Made by a program: the position numbers and the translations under genes. The notes below the pieces were generated by a model, which worked only from the letters and a program-made list of their open reading frames with translations, did not search any database and was not told the origin of the DNA. Below, piece after piece: positions 26,805 through 34,589 of a stretch of DNA of 64,000 nucleotides (the stretch's first letter is position 1; every line of letters begins with the position of its first letter). Origin of the DNA: Cerasicoccus sp. TK19100 (GTDB lineage: Bacteria > Verrucomicrobiota > Verrucomicrobiia > Opitutales > Cerasicoccaceae); the NCBI RefSeq assembly GCF_027257155.1, contig NZ_JAPWDU010000010.1, positions 85,437 to 149,436 of the forward strand, in the 5' to 3' direction.

Positions 26805-27434
26805 TGGCGGAACGCGAATTTCCACATTCGCTTACATTCCATCTAACCAAAGGTAGGGCGCAGTCTCTAGACAAGCCACTACGCTGGAGTGGCTACACTC
26901 TTAATACAATCCGGATTGACTCAAAAGGTCAGATAGAAATCATCTTTACAACAGCCCTCCTCGGAGATGGCCCCCTTGTTAGGGGGCCGAGTTCAACACC
27001 TTTCCCGTACTGCTAAGATCAGGAGAAGGATTAGAACTAGAACGATGATCAAATGATCCATCTTCTTCCTCCGTTGAGGGTTGATTTGTGTAACCGACTT
27101 ACTGGTAATGTGAATAAGTGTGAATAACCTATTTTCTTCCGTAAAGAAAAACGCACTAAGAACTTAATCACATATACCTGTGAATAACTCATGATCGACA
27201 GGACAAATTAGCTCCAAGGAATTACTAGAAAAAGTCATTTCAGTTGGCAAACAGCGGTAAAACCACGAAATTATTATCGGTAATTTGCTGCTCACTTTCG
27301 TGTAAATGCACTGCTCGCGATGGACCAAGTATAAAAATACTATCGAACTCCAGCGCTGCGGCTTGTCTGGAGACTGCGCCCTACCTTTGGTTAGATGGAA
27401 TGTAAGCGAATGTGGAAATTCGCGTTCCGCCATC
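26805..27434. mobile_element. 630-bp element with about 86-bp terminal inverted repeats
   Basis: The left end (26805-26890) and right end (27349-27434) are inverted copies of about 86 bases with about four mismatches. Each includes the shared block GGTAGGGCGCAGTCTC plus an outer part that reads TTCCACATTCGCTTACATTC. The interior of about 460 bases is markedly AT-richer than the neighbouring genes and contains no credible gene; the 70- and 98-residue frames at the ends are just translated repeat. The GGTAGGGCGCAGTCTCCAGA block also forms the 120-bp inverted repeat at 62866-62985. It looks like a non-autonomous, MITE-like insertion. I could not identify a target-site duplication. Confidence 0.7.
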
Positions 27435-27438
27435 ACAC

Positions 27439-27466
27439 GAAAAAAGTCCGGCGTTACCACCGGACT
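27439..27466 (-). terminator. Intrinsic terminator of gltA
   Basis: On the minus strand a 7-bp stem AGTCCGG/CCGGACT (complement of 27460-27466 and 27445-27451, 8-base loop) is followed by a run of T (complement of 27440-27445). It lies 43 bases after the gltA stop and adjoins the right end of the 630-bp element. Confidence 0.85.
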
Positions 27467-27495
27467 TTAATCTTTAATTTGCTCTCTTTAATCTC
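27465..27495. repeat. ATTAAAG-type short repeat, copy 3 (inverted)
   Basis: On the minus strand it reads GAGATTAAAG-N4-CAAATTAAA-N-ATTAAAG between the gltA stop and terminator, in the same relative place and orientation as copy 2 after carB. The GCGGA just before it is also shared with the carB copy. Confidence 0.7.
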
Positions 27496-27509
27496 CGCAA
27501 ATAGCTCCG

Positions 27510-28799
27510 CTATTTGCGGTCATCCATCTTCACGTAGGCGCGCTGAGTGGCACCTTGGTAGATCTGGCGCGGACGGTGGATGCGGGCACCGCTCTCGGCG
27601 AGCTCCTTCCAGTTTGCTATCCAGCCCGGCATGCGGCCGATGGCGAAGATAACCGTGAACATGTCCAGCGGGATGCCGATGGCTTGCAGGATGATGCCGC
27701 TGTAGAAGTCGACATTCGGGTAAAGGTTGCGGCTGACGAAGTAGTCGTCCTCGCGGGCCTTGGTTTCGAGGCGGCGGGCGATGTCGAGCAGCGGGTCGTT
27801 GATGTTCATCGCGGCCAGCACCTTTTCGGCGGCTTCGCCGAGGATCTTCGCGCGCGGGTCGTAGTTCTTGTAGACGCGGTGACCGAAGCCCATGAGACGG
27901 GTTTCGCCGGTCTTGGCCTTTTCGATGAAGTCCGAGCCGTCGTCGCCCGCGTCGTGGATGTCTTGCAGCATCTTGACCACGGCCATGTTCGCGCCGCCAT
28001 GCAGTGGGCCCCACAGGGCGCAGACGCCAGCGGAAACCGAGGCAAAGAGGTTCGCGCCGCCGGAGGCCACCATGCGAACGGTGGAGGTGGAGCAGTTTTG
28101 CTCGTGGTCGGCGTGCAGGAGGAAGATCAAATCGAGCGCATTGACAACGTCGTCATGGAGGACGTAGTCGTTGTAGGGCTCGGAGAACATCATGTGCAGG
28201 AAGTTCGCGCAGTAGGAAAGCTTGGGCTTGGGCGCGATGAACGGCAGGCCCTGCTTCATGCGGTAGCTCATGGCGGCGACGGTGCGCACCTTGGAAAGCA
28301 GCGTCGCGGCGGCGTCATCAAAGTTTTCCAGGTCCTTGGCGCGGTCGTTGGTCGCCAGCTCCGGGTAGTAGCTGCCCAAGGTATTGAGCAGCGCGGAGAG
28401 GATGACCATCGGGTGCGCGTTGGTGGGAAAGCCGTTGAAGAGATTCTTCATGCCCTCGTGGATCGAGGCACCGCGCAGGATGCGGCGGGAATAGTTGCGC
28501 AGCTCTTCGGCCTTCGGCAGCTCGCCATAAACGGTGAGGTAGGCGGCCTCGACGAAGTTGGAATTTTCGGCGATCTCCTCAATCGGGTAACCGCGGTAGC
28601 GCAGGATGCCCTTTTCACCGTCGATGAAGGTGATCTTGCTTTGGCAGGAGCCGGTGTTGCCATAGCCTTCGTCGTAAGTGACGCATCCGGTCTGCGCGCG
28701 CAACTTGCGGGTATCAATCGCGCGCTCGCCCTCCGTTCCGACTAGGATGGGGAGGGTATAGTTTTCGTTACCAATTCGAATAGTGGCGGTGTCGTCCAT
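27510..28799 (-). CDS. gltA: Citrate synthase
   Basis: A 429-residue type II citrate synthase, condensing acetyl-CoA and oxaloacetate at the entry of the TCA cycle. Conserved features are the N-terminal beta domain ([20 protein letters not shown]), [21 protein letters not shown] ([20 protein letters not shown], about 85-104), and the catalytic triad in [15 protein letters not shown] (first His), [16 protein letters not shown] (second His) and [10 protein letters not shown] (Asp). The length equals that of E. coli GltA, the hexameric NADH-sensitive type. The frame is open 34 codons upstream into hisH; the ATG at 28799 gives the correct N-terminus. It is only 16 bases after hisH on the same strand, so it is probably cotranscribed with hisC-hisB-hisH. 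A terminator follows at 27439-27466. Confidence 0.97.
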   Translation of the reverse strand: MDDTATIRIGNENYTLPILVGTEGERAIDTRKLRAQTGCVTYDEGYGNTGSCQSKITFIDGEKGILRYRGYPIEEIAENSNFVEAAYLTVYGELPKAEELRNYSRRILRGASIHEGMKNLFNGFPTNAHPMVILSALLNTLGSYYPELATNDRAKDLENFDDAAATLLSKVRTVAAMSYRMKQGLPFIAPKPKLSYCANFLHMMFSEPYNDYVLHDDVVNALDLIFLLHADHEQNCSTSTVRMVASGGANLFASVSAGVCALWGPLHGGANMAVVKMLQDIHDAGDDGSDFIEKAKTGETRLMGFGHRVYKNYDPRAKILGEAAEKVLAAMNINDPLLDIARRLETKAREDDYFVSRNLYPNVDFYSGIILQAIGIPLDMFTVIFAIGRMPGWIANWKELAESGARIHRPRQIYQGATQRAYVKMDDRK

Positions 28800-28815
28800 A
28801 ATGAAATAAGCTGTG

Positions 28816-29445
28816 CTAACGGGAACGAATAGCTTCCACGAAGTTGCGGTAGATTTGCAAGCCTTTGGATTGGCTTTTCTCCGGGTGGAACTGGGTAGCA
28901 AAGCAATTTCCGCGCCGCACTGCGCTCACGAAACGCTCGCCATACTCCGTCTCGCCCCAGATCAGATCCGCGTCGTCGGTTTCCACGCGATAGCTGTGCA
29001 CGAAATAAAATTGATCACCGCTTTCGAGCCCTGCAACGGACTGATCCGCCGGATCCTTGAATTCAACGGCGTTCCAGCCCATATGCGGAATTTTATACTC
29101 CGGCGGCAACCGGAACTTTTTTACCTTTCCGAAAAAAATGCCCAGCGCCTCAGAGTCGCCTTCTTCGCTGTATTCGAAGAGCGCCTGCATGCCCAGACAG
29201 ATACCAAAGTAGGGCTTATCCGCCTTAATCCATTCGCTAATAGTTGCCGCAAAGCCGGTTTGGCGCAGCGCATCCATACAGTGAGGCATGCCCCCCTGCC
29301 CCGGGAAAACAAGGCCCGCCGGCTCCCCGACCTTATCCGGAGAGTCGGCTAAATAGACGTCCGCGCCCACGTGCTCCCACGCGCGCATGACGCTGCGCAG
29401 GTTGCCCATGCCGGGATCGATAATCGCGAGTTTCGGCGCCGACAT
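28816..29445 (-). CDS. hisH: Imidazole glycerol phosphate synthase subunit HisH
   Basis: A 209-residue class I glutamine amidotransferase that supplies ammonia to HisF in histidine and AICAR formation. Motifs: [20 protein letters not shown] (about 8-27), [13 protein letters not shown] (near 46), [11 protein letters not shown] with the nucleophile Cys (near 80), FYFVHSYRV (near 140) and [19 protein letters not shown] with the catalytic His and Glu (near 183-190). The ATG at 29445 overlaps the hisB stop by one base (TAATG). The frame is open further upstream but only as read-through of hisB. The partner hisF is not in the window. It lies between hisB and gltA. Confidence 0.95.
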   Translation of the reverse strand: MSAPKLAIIDPGMGNLRSVMRAWEHVGADVYLADSPDKVGEPAGLVFPGQGGMPHCMDALRQTGFAATISEWIKADKPYFGICLGMQALFEYSEEGDSEALGIFFGKVKKFRLPPEYKIPHMGWNAVEFKDPADQSVAGLESGDQFYFVHSYRVETDDADLIWGETEYGERFVSAVRRGNCFATQFHPEKSQSKGLQIYRNFVEAIRSR

Positions 29446-30056
29446 TACAAGGCTTCCTTCGTGCTGGGCAAACGGTCGCCCAGGCGCGGATCGAGCTGCG
29501 TCGCGGCGTCCAGCGCGCGGCCAAAGCATTTAAAGAGCGACTCGGCGATGTGGTGCGGCTCCTCACCATATTCGAGCTTCATGTGCAGGTTGGCACCCAC
29601 GGCGTTGGTGAACGCCTGGAAGAACTCCTTGACCAGCGCGATATTGAAATCACGGATCATCACATTGCTCGACTCCACTTTGTAGCGGAAGATCGGGCGG
29701 TTGGACAGGTCGATCGCCACCTGCGCGAGGCACTCGTCCATCGGCAGGATGAAGAACCCGTAGCGCTTCATGCCGCGCTTGTCGCCGACGGCCTGCTTGA
29801 CCGCTTCGCCGAGCACGATGCCCACGTCTTCCACCGTGTGGTGGTAGTCGATCTCGATGTCGCCCGTGGCCTTGACCTCCAGGTCGAACAAGCCGTGGCG
29901 CGCAAAGAGGTCGAGCATGTGGTCGAAGAACGGCACGCCCGTGTCAATGGACGACTCGCCCACGCCATCCAAGTTGATGGTGAGCTCGATCTGCGTTTCC
30001 TTCGTGTCGCGCTTGATGGTCGCCGTGCGCGCGGAGTTGGTTACTTCTTCTGCCAT
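29445..30056 (-). CDS. hisB: Imidazoleglycerol-phosphate dehydratase
   Basis: A 203-residue monofunctional IGPD, which dehydrates imidazole glycerol phosphate to imidazole acetol phosphate. The metal-binding and substrate motifs are all present: [16 protein letters not shown] (about 41-56), [18 protein letters not shown] with HHxxED (about 67-84), and [14 protein letters not shown] (about 170-183), while PHHIAE supplies the second HHxxE-type motif. It lacks the phosphatase domain found in E. coli HisB. Start: ATG at 30056, overlapping hisC by 16 bases. Stop overlaps hisH by one base, so hisC-hisB-hisH are translationally coupled. Confidence 0.96.
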   Translation of the reverse strand: MAEEVTNSARTATIKRDTKETQIELTINLDGVGESSIDTGVPFFDHMLDLFARHGLFDLEVKATGDIEIDYHHTVEDVGIVLGEAVKQAVGDKRGMKRYGFFILPMDECLAQVAIDLSNRPIFRYKVESSNVMIRDFNIALVKEFFQAFTNAVGANLHMKLEYGEEPHHIAESLFKCFGRALDAATQLDPRLGDRLPSTKEAL

Positions 30057-31144
30057 TGGTCCAAAATTTCGCCGAGACGGTTCATTTCTTCAGCGCTGCC
30101 CACGCTGATGCGAAGGAATGATTGAGTCAAGGCGTGGTTCGGGAACGCACGCACGAGGATTTTGTTGTCCGTGAGGAACTGGAAAAGGTCCTGCGCAACA
30201 GCCTTGCCCGTCTCGCCCGCCGCATTCTTCGGCTCCACAAAGTGGAAGTTCGCCTCGGTCGGAAAAGCATACCAGCCGCGCTGCGCGTAGTCGGCAGTCG
30301 CTGCGTCGCGGAGCTGCTTGATCTCGGCAATCTTCCCTTGATAATACGCCTGGTCGCCAATCGCCGCCACCGCCGCAGCCTGCGCCAAGCGGTCGAGGTT
30401 GTAGCTGTCGCGCACGCGGTCGAGCAGGTCAATGACCTCAGGGCACGCCATCGCATAGCCCACTCGCATGCCGGCAAGCGCGTAAGCCTTGGAAAAGCTG
30501 CGCACGATCACCAGGCGCGGGTTGTCGGCAAGCAGGGACACGCAGTCCTCCTCCGCAAACGGCGCGTAGGTTTCGTCGACCACCAGCATGCCGGGGAACT
30601 TGCCCAACAGCTCCTTCACCTGCGCCGGCTTGAACGCGACGCCCGTAGGCGCATTCGGCGACGTGAGGAAGAAGATGTTCGCGCCGGAGTTGGCAATGGC
30701 GTCCATCGGCAGCGCGAAGCTGCGGTCGAACTCGACCTCGATCATCTCGGCACCCTGGATGTTGCGCAGCACCGTGTATAAAGAATAGCTGGGCACGGTC
30801 ATCCCAGCCGGCTTCGACTTATCCACAAACACGCGCATCAGCATATTGAGCACGTCATCGCAGCCATTCCCGGCGAGCACCTGCTCGGGCGCCAGGCCAT
30901 GATGCGCGGCAAGCGCCTTGCGCAGCGGCGCGCTGGTCGGATTCGGGTAAAGCCGGAGGCCCTTGGCCGCACTGGCCAGCTCCGCTTGGATGCCTTCAAT
31001 GACTTTCGGACTCGGCGGAAAGGGATTCTCGTTCGTATTGAGTTTTACCCAGCCGGATTCGGTCGGCTGCATACCCGGCACATACGCGTGCATCGCGGCC
31101 ACATGTGGCAGCGCCAGGGATTCGATGGAGACGTCGGAGTTCAT
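30041..31144 (-). CDS. hisC: Histidinol-phosphate aminotransferase
   Basis: A 367-residue class I/II PLP aminotransferase of the HisC type, converting imidazole acetol phosphate and glutamate to histidinol phosphate. Seen: [15 protein letters not shown] (near 35-49), [15 protein letters not shown] (near 95), [10 protein letters not shown] (near 160) and [19 protein letters not shown] with the Schiff-base lysine (near 223). Its product and the hisB substrate are consecutive in the pathway. The frame is open upstream to 31219, but the ATG at 31144 fits the family. It is the first gene of the hisC-hisB-hisH-gltA operon. An inverted repeat at 31193-31285 lies about 50 bases upstream, within the likely promoter region. 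Confidence 0.95.
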   Translation of the reverse strand: MNSDVSIESLALPHVAAMHAYVPGMQPTESGWVKLNTNENPFPPSPKVIEGIQAELASAAKGLRLYPNPTSAPLRKALAAHHGLAPEQVLAGNGCDDVLNMLMRVFVDKSKPAGMTVPSYSLYTVLRNIQGAEMIEVEFDRSFALPMDAIANSGANIFFLTSPNAPTGVAFKPAQVKELLGKFPGMLVVDETYAPFAEEDCVSLLADNPRLVIVRSFSKAYALAGMRVGYAMACPEVIDLLDRVRDSYNLDRLAQAAAVAAIGDQAYYQGKIAEIKQLRDAATADYAQRGWYAFPTEANFHFVEPKNAAGETGKAVAQDLFQFLTDNKILVRAFPNHALTQSFLRISVGSAEEMNRLGEILDQWQKK

Positions 31145-31192
31145 GGAAAAACCGTTTGTCGTAGCCGGTTGCTCGCGCAGCGGCAAGAATAT

Positions 31193-31285
31193 TGGGTGGA
31201 GCGGGAATGGTTGCCTCAACCGTCCGCCGCGTTAGCTGGGCCATGTAACTGAAACCGGACGGTTGAGGGCAACCGCCCCTACCCA
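31193..31285. repeat. Inverted repeat upstream of hisC
   Basis: Arms 31193-31226 and 31256-31285 are imperfect inverted copies with a perfect 13-bp core (CCTCAACCGTCCG / CGGACGGTTGAGG) and a GGTTGCC block in each. It fills the gap between hisC and the CrtA-like gene stop. Confidence 0.75.
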
Positions 31286-31310
31286 CGAAGAGGCAAGTAG
31301 ACGATCCAAC

Positions 31311-32018
31311 TCAATTGCCATCCTGCGGAACAATTCCGCTCCGTCCCTGCCACTCGCCGTGCTCGGAAATCGCCCTAAAGCGCAGCGTGATAAACTGGTG
31401 GTGAAAGTCTTTTCGATCGCGCTCAGCCATGGCGTTGACGTGGCGATCAGCCCCGGCTTGAGCCCGCTTACCGTGCACCATATCCGTCATCTCCTGCTGT
31501 GAGCGCCACACCGAAAACGTGCTAAAGGTGCGCGGCGGACGAATCGCGGCTAAAGCCAGCGTCGTGCCTGGGTGATCGCGCACTTGCTCTTCCACTGGTT
31601 TTCCCCAGCGAATAAACCGCGCGAGCTGCGGCAACTGTAATCGGGCAAGCGTCACTGCGACCACCGGCAAAGCCGGGTCGGTTTCCTCCAAGTTCGCAGG
31701 CAGATCATTGATATCTGCAAAGCTTCCCCAACGCCGAAGAAACTCCAGTCGCACATGCCAACCATCCGCCAAGACGCGCCCCAGTTTCGAGTCTGCCATA
31801 AAGGCGTCCAGCGCACGCTCATCATCCCAGTAAGCGAAAAAGGCCAGGTTCCGTAGTTGCATTCTAGCAGGCGAGGCAATCGGCGCACCGAGCGTCATGG
31901 CCGACAGGCATTCACAGTGACGCAAACCTGCGATATAATTTCGCGCGGGCGGTCGACAAAAAGCTGCTAACGTCGTCGTTGGTGTCGTTGCTACAAGATG
32001 GAAGCTGAAGATACTCAT
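31311..32018 (-). CDS. Spheroidene monooxygenase (CrtA)-like family protein
   Basis: A 235-residue protein that I place in the CrtA-like (spheroidene monooxygenase) superfamily on general pattern. The N-terminal half has LRNLAFFAYWDDERALDAF (about 55-73), and the C-terminal half has FIRWGKPVEEQVRDHPGTTL (about 138-157) followed by FSTFSVWRSQQEMTDMVHGK (about 169-188) and RKDFHHQFITLRF (about 206-218). This is the paired FWR...TFSLW...M...Y/H arrangement of that family. Related proteins outside carotenoid clusters are of unknown function and may bind heme. No carotenoid genes are near. It follows the YndJ-like gene by 8 bases on the same strand, so the two probably form one operon. Confidence 0.55.
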   Translation of the reverse strand: MSIFSFHLVATTPTTTLAAFCRPPARNYIAGLRHCECLSAMTLGAPIASPARMQLRNLAFFAYWDDERALDAFMADSKLGRVLADGWHVRLEFLRRWGSFADINDLPANLEETDPALPVVAVTLARLQLPQLARFIRWGKPVEEQVRDHPGTTLALAAIRPPRTFSTFSVWRSQQEMTDMVHGKRAQAGADRHVNAMAERDRKDFHHQFITLRFRAISEHGEWQGRSGIVPQDGN

Positions 32019-32026
32019 TGGTCCAT

Positions 32027-32707
32027 TTATGTCTTAGTCAATTGAGGACGCGGACGCCCCCAGGCAAATGCAACCAGCCCCAAGCCAACGTGACCAACGG
32101 CATTGACGGTGCCATGATACCGCACCATGCCTGCGATGTCGAACAGCGGACGACCGAACGCCCACGCCAGAGCGGGAATCAGCGTCACCACGGGCACGGC
32201 CAAGGCCACCATGAGCAGCATCCGGGGACCACGCGCCATGCGAGTCGGCCGACCGCAGACGACAGCTGCCAACTGTGTGACGAATAGGACTTCGTAGACC
32301 GCTGCGCCCACTTCATCGCAGTAAGGAATGCCCGTGATGCCAGCGGCGGTCACCAAGTAGATAATGGGATGCACCACCACGAGGATGCGCAGGATGCTCA
32401 AAGCCCGCTGGCTCGACACCACCCGACACGATAGCGCAGTCACGGTTAAGGCGCCGAAGCCCGCAAAGGCAAAGTGAGCCGCCGTCAACCAAGTCCAGGG
32501 AGCGCCAAACCCGAGGAATGTCGAGCCACTCAAAAATACGCCCAGCCAGAACAAGCTACCAACGACAAAGACCCACGCCACCGCGAGCGCAAACTCTTCG
32601 GGCAAGCGTGCAGGCAGCAACCAGGCTCGCCTCAACAAAAAGCTCCCAGCGAAGATAGCCAAAAGCGCCGGTGCCGCGAGTATCAGAATTACGGTAGTGT
32701 CCGGCAT
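32027..32707 (-). CDS. YndJ-like multispan membrane protein
   Basis: A 226-residue protein with about seven transmembrane helices. It resembles the C-terminal membrane part of YndJ-type proteins: ARLPEEFALAVAWVFVVGSLFW near 35-56, WTWLTAAHFAFAGFGALTV near 72-90, and the C-terminal MVRYHGTVNAVGHVGLGLVAF, where a HGxxNAxG motif sits in the last helix. The conserved His residues (AAHFAF, VVHPII, RYHGTVNA, VGHVGL) lie within or beside helices and could bind a metal or heme, but that is speculation. It is the first gene of a two-gene unit with the CrtA-like gene. Function unknown. Confidence 0.55.
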   Translation of the reverse strand: MPDTTVILILAAPALLAIFAGSFLLRRAWLLPARLPEEFALAVAWVFVVGSLFWLGVFLSGSTFLGFGAPWTWLTAAHFAFAGFGALTVTALSCRVVSSQRALSILRILVVVHPIIYLVTAAGITGIPYCDEVGAAVYEVLFVTQLAAVVCGRPTRMARGPRMLLMVALAVPVVTLIPALAWAFGRPLFDIAGMVRYHGTVNAVGHVGLGLVAFAWGRPRPQLTKT

Positions 32708-32751
32708 GAAAACCTGATGGTGGATATTATGTAGTGCATATCAAGTTCATA

Positions 32752-32823
32752 CGGCGACGACAGAGCGTCGCCCTCCATTTGTTGCGTCGCATTGCCTTGG
32801 AGGGCGACGCTCTGTCGTCGCCG
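32752..32823. repeat. REP-like inverted repeat, copy 2
   Basis: Two perfect 26-base inverted arms (32752-32777 and 32798-32823) lie around a 20-base centre, here with the TGGAGGG ends pointing inward, the reverse of copy 1. Each arm folds as GGCGACG/CGTCGCC; compared with copy 1 (GGCGATG/CATCGCC) paired positions have changed together. It directly precedes palindromic array B. Confidence 0.85.
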
Positions 32824-32830
32824 CTTCGTA

Positions 32831-32990
32831 GAAAACGCTTAGGCAGAGACTCAAAAACAACCGCACTTGTGTTTGTACGACAACCGAGGCTGTGTTGCCT
32901 CAACAACACTACTGTTGTTGAACAAACAACAGTGGTGGCTTTTGGGAAAAACCCGAGTAGGCTTTTGCAAAACAACCGTATAGGAAACTC
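32831..32990. repeat. Array B of short palindromic units
   Basis: About seven units of 20-27 bases with A/C-rich left arms (AAAAACAACC, ACAACCGAGG, AACAACA, AAAAACCC) and G/T-rich right arms (TTGTGTTTG, CTGTGTTG, TGTTGTT, GGCTTTTG), some perfectly paired (AACAACACTACTGTTGTT), others mismatched. The build resembles array A at 17955-18114, including GCAC or GTAGG in the unit centres. It occupies the gap 32708-33062 together with the REP-like copy; no gene is present there. Confidence 0.7.
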
Positions 32991-33062
32991 TATTTTTGCT
33001 CAGTTGGTTCGGTTGGCTCCATTGCTTCAGTTGCTTCGAATGGCGTATGGCGTGCCTGTACG

Positions 33063-33482
33063 CTACGACTTCCGTCCCTCGTCGTACTCGAAGTATTCCA
33101 CCATGGTTTGAATCTCGTCGCGGTCGGCGAGGCCGCTCTCAGCTTTGCGGCGGGCGACGATTTCTGCGGCCGGGTCGTTTTGACCGCGCTTACGCAGGTA
33201 GTCGTTCCAGATGGCGATGTCGAGTTCGCTGAGCTCGCGGCCCGTGGCAAAGCACCAGTCGAGCACTTCCTCATCGGAGCCTCCTTCAAGCGTCTTGGTG
33301 ACGAGCGCGTCGTAAGGCACGCGCAGGAAGGCCGCGCAGCGTTCATCGAAGCCCTTACCGAGATTTTCGATAAAGTCTTCGCGCAGCTCGCCGCGCGCAT
33401 GCTTGCGGATCTTGTCCAGCATGCGCGGGAAGTAGATCATGCCCTTCGTCGTTTCGTATGCGGAAATGGGTGTGGTTTTCAT
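33063..33482 (-). CDS. DUF5069 domain-containing protein
   Basis: A 139-residue protein of the DUF5069 family, found mainly in Verrucomicrobiota and relatives. Matching segments are GMIYFPRMLDKIRKHARGEL (about 14-33), GFDERCAAFLRVPYDALV, LEGGSDEEVLDWCFATG (about 66-82), WNDYLRKRGQND, and the C-terminal GLADRDEIQTMVEYFEYDEG. It is soluble and mostly helical; no biochemical function is established. The frame is open to an ATG at 33509, but the ATG at 33482 gives the usual spacing of about 14 residues before the conserved GxIYF. It is divergent from the GT11 gene; a long open frame on the opposite strand through this gene is a shadow. Confidence 0.9.
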   Translation of the reverse strand: MKTTPISAYETTKGMIYFPRMLDKIRKHARGELREDFIENLGKGFDERCAAFLRVPYDALVTKTLEGGSDEEVLDWCFATGRELSELDIAIWNDYLRKRGQNDPAAEIVARRKAESGLADRDEIQTMVEYFEYDEGRKS

Positions 33483-33656
33483 AATATTATTTCTCGAAGT
33501 GATCGCCATTTGAGCGAACGTTGGTCATGTCGTCAATGGCGGGATGGTGGCCGCACAAACGGGGTTTGCGCTATCCGAATCAACCGAAGTGAGACACGCG
33601 GGTTCGTGGAAAATGAATTGACCAATCTGCACCGCAGAGCGGATGATTGGCGGGCT

Positions 33657-34571
33657 TTGGTAATTGTAAAACTCAACGGTGGATTGGGCAATCAGCTGTT
33701 TCAATATGCGGCGGGTTATGCATTGGCAAAAAGGCACCGGGTCGCGCTGAAGTTTGATTGTTCGGCCATTTTTTCTCTCGGTGAGCGGCGCATGCTGATG
33801 GACAAGTATCGCCTGCCATTTGACGCGCTTGAGCCCGTGCAGCTCCGGCGTATTGGCCTGCACCAGCGGCTGGGCTTGCGCGATAAAATACCCGGCTTGC
33901 TGCTCGATGCGATCCATGGCCAACTCGCCACGCATTCGGCGGGAGACGACCCGTCTTACGACGCCAGCTTCCATGATTTGCCCAAGCATATTTACCTCGA
34001 CGGCTACTGGCAGGACGAACGCTACTTCAAGGAATACGCCGACGAAATCAAAGCCTCCCTCGCGCTCAAACCAAGCGGCCAGGCAGCCGTCTATGCAGCC
34101 ATTGAAACACTAAACATCTCCATGGATGAGGCGTGGACCTGCCTGCACGTGCGCCGGGGTGATTTGATTAAAAAGCCGGAAGTCGCCGCCAAGCACGGGA
34201 ACTGCCCGGTGAGTTATTATCGCTACGCGCTGGAGCGACTTGCCCAGCAAAGCCAGTCGCGGGTGCGCTGCCTGCTCTTCTCCGATGACATCGGCTGGGC
34301 CATCGAAAATCTGGATAGCTCATACGAGATCATTCCCGTCTCCCAACTCAATTTAGAGGAATACGTCGAGCACGCCATCATGCAGCGCTGTCGGCATTTT
34401 ATTCTGTCCAACAGCAGCTACAGTTGGTGGGCGGCGTGGCTGGCCGAGCAGGCAGACAGCATCGTAATCTGCCCCAGCCAGTGGTTTCGTTTCACCGATT
34501 GCCACTTGGCCCCGGAACGTTGGCAAAGGCTGGAAACGACGCTCGAAGTCGCAGGCCAGCCAACGGCGTAG
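33657..34571 (+). CDS. GT11 alpha-1,2-fucosyltransferase-like protein
   Basis: A protein of about 304 residues with all hallmarks of glycosyltransferase family 11 (alpha-1,2-fucosyltransferase and relatives, donor GDP-fucose). These are the N-terminal VKLNGGLGNQLFQYAAGYAL, YLDGYWQDERYF (about 115-126), CLHVRRGDLIKKP with the HxRRGD donor-phosphate motif (about 161-173), LLFSDDIGWA, and SNSSYSWWAAWLAEQ near the C-terminus. No in-frame ATG precedes the first conserved residues closely; the TTG at 33657 yields MVIVKLNGGLGNQ, as in relatives. A GTG about 17 codons earlier is the alternative. It lies apart from the surface polysaccharide locus but could act on the same glycan. It is convergent with the DMT transporter gene. 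Confidence 0.88.
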   Translation: MVIVKLNGGLGNQLFQYAAGYALAKRHRVALKFDCSAIFSLGERRMLMDKYRLPFDALEPVQLRRIGLHQRLGLRDKIPGLLLDAIHGQLATHSAGDDPSYDASFHDLPKHIYLDGYWQDERYFKEYADEIKASLALKPSGQAAVYAAIETLNISMDEAWTCLHVRRGDLIKKPEVAAKHGNCPVSYYRYALERLAQQSQSRVRCLLFSDDIGWAIENLDSSYEIIPVSQLNLEEYVEHAIMQRCRHFILSNSSYSWWAAWLAEQADSIVICPSQWFRFTDCHLAPERWQRLETTLEVAGQPTA

Positions 34572-34589
34572 CCCAATGGTATCATTGCA

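Noticed and set aside
26804..27460. Open frames of 70 and 98 codons at the ends of the 630-bp element, and 115 codons at 62837-63184
   Set aside because: All contain the same KGRAQS-DKP string encoded by the terminal repeat; they mark the repeat family rather than proteins.
27555..28745. 396-codon open frame opposite gltA
   Set aside because: Antisense shadow of a highly biased housekeeping gene, with no recognisable domains.
33108..33656. In-frame extension of the GT11 gene by 183 codons upstream
   Set aside because: This stretch is antisense to the well-supported DUF5069 gene, has no fucosyltransferase similarity, and GT11 homology starts only at VKLNGGLGNQ. The TTG at 33657 fits family length.
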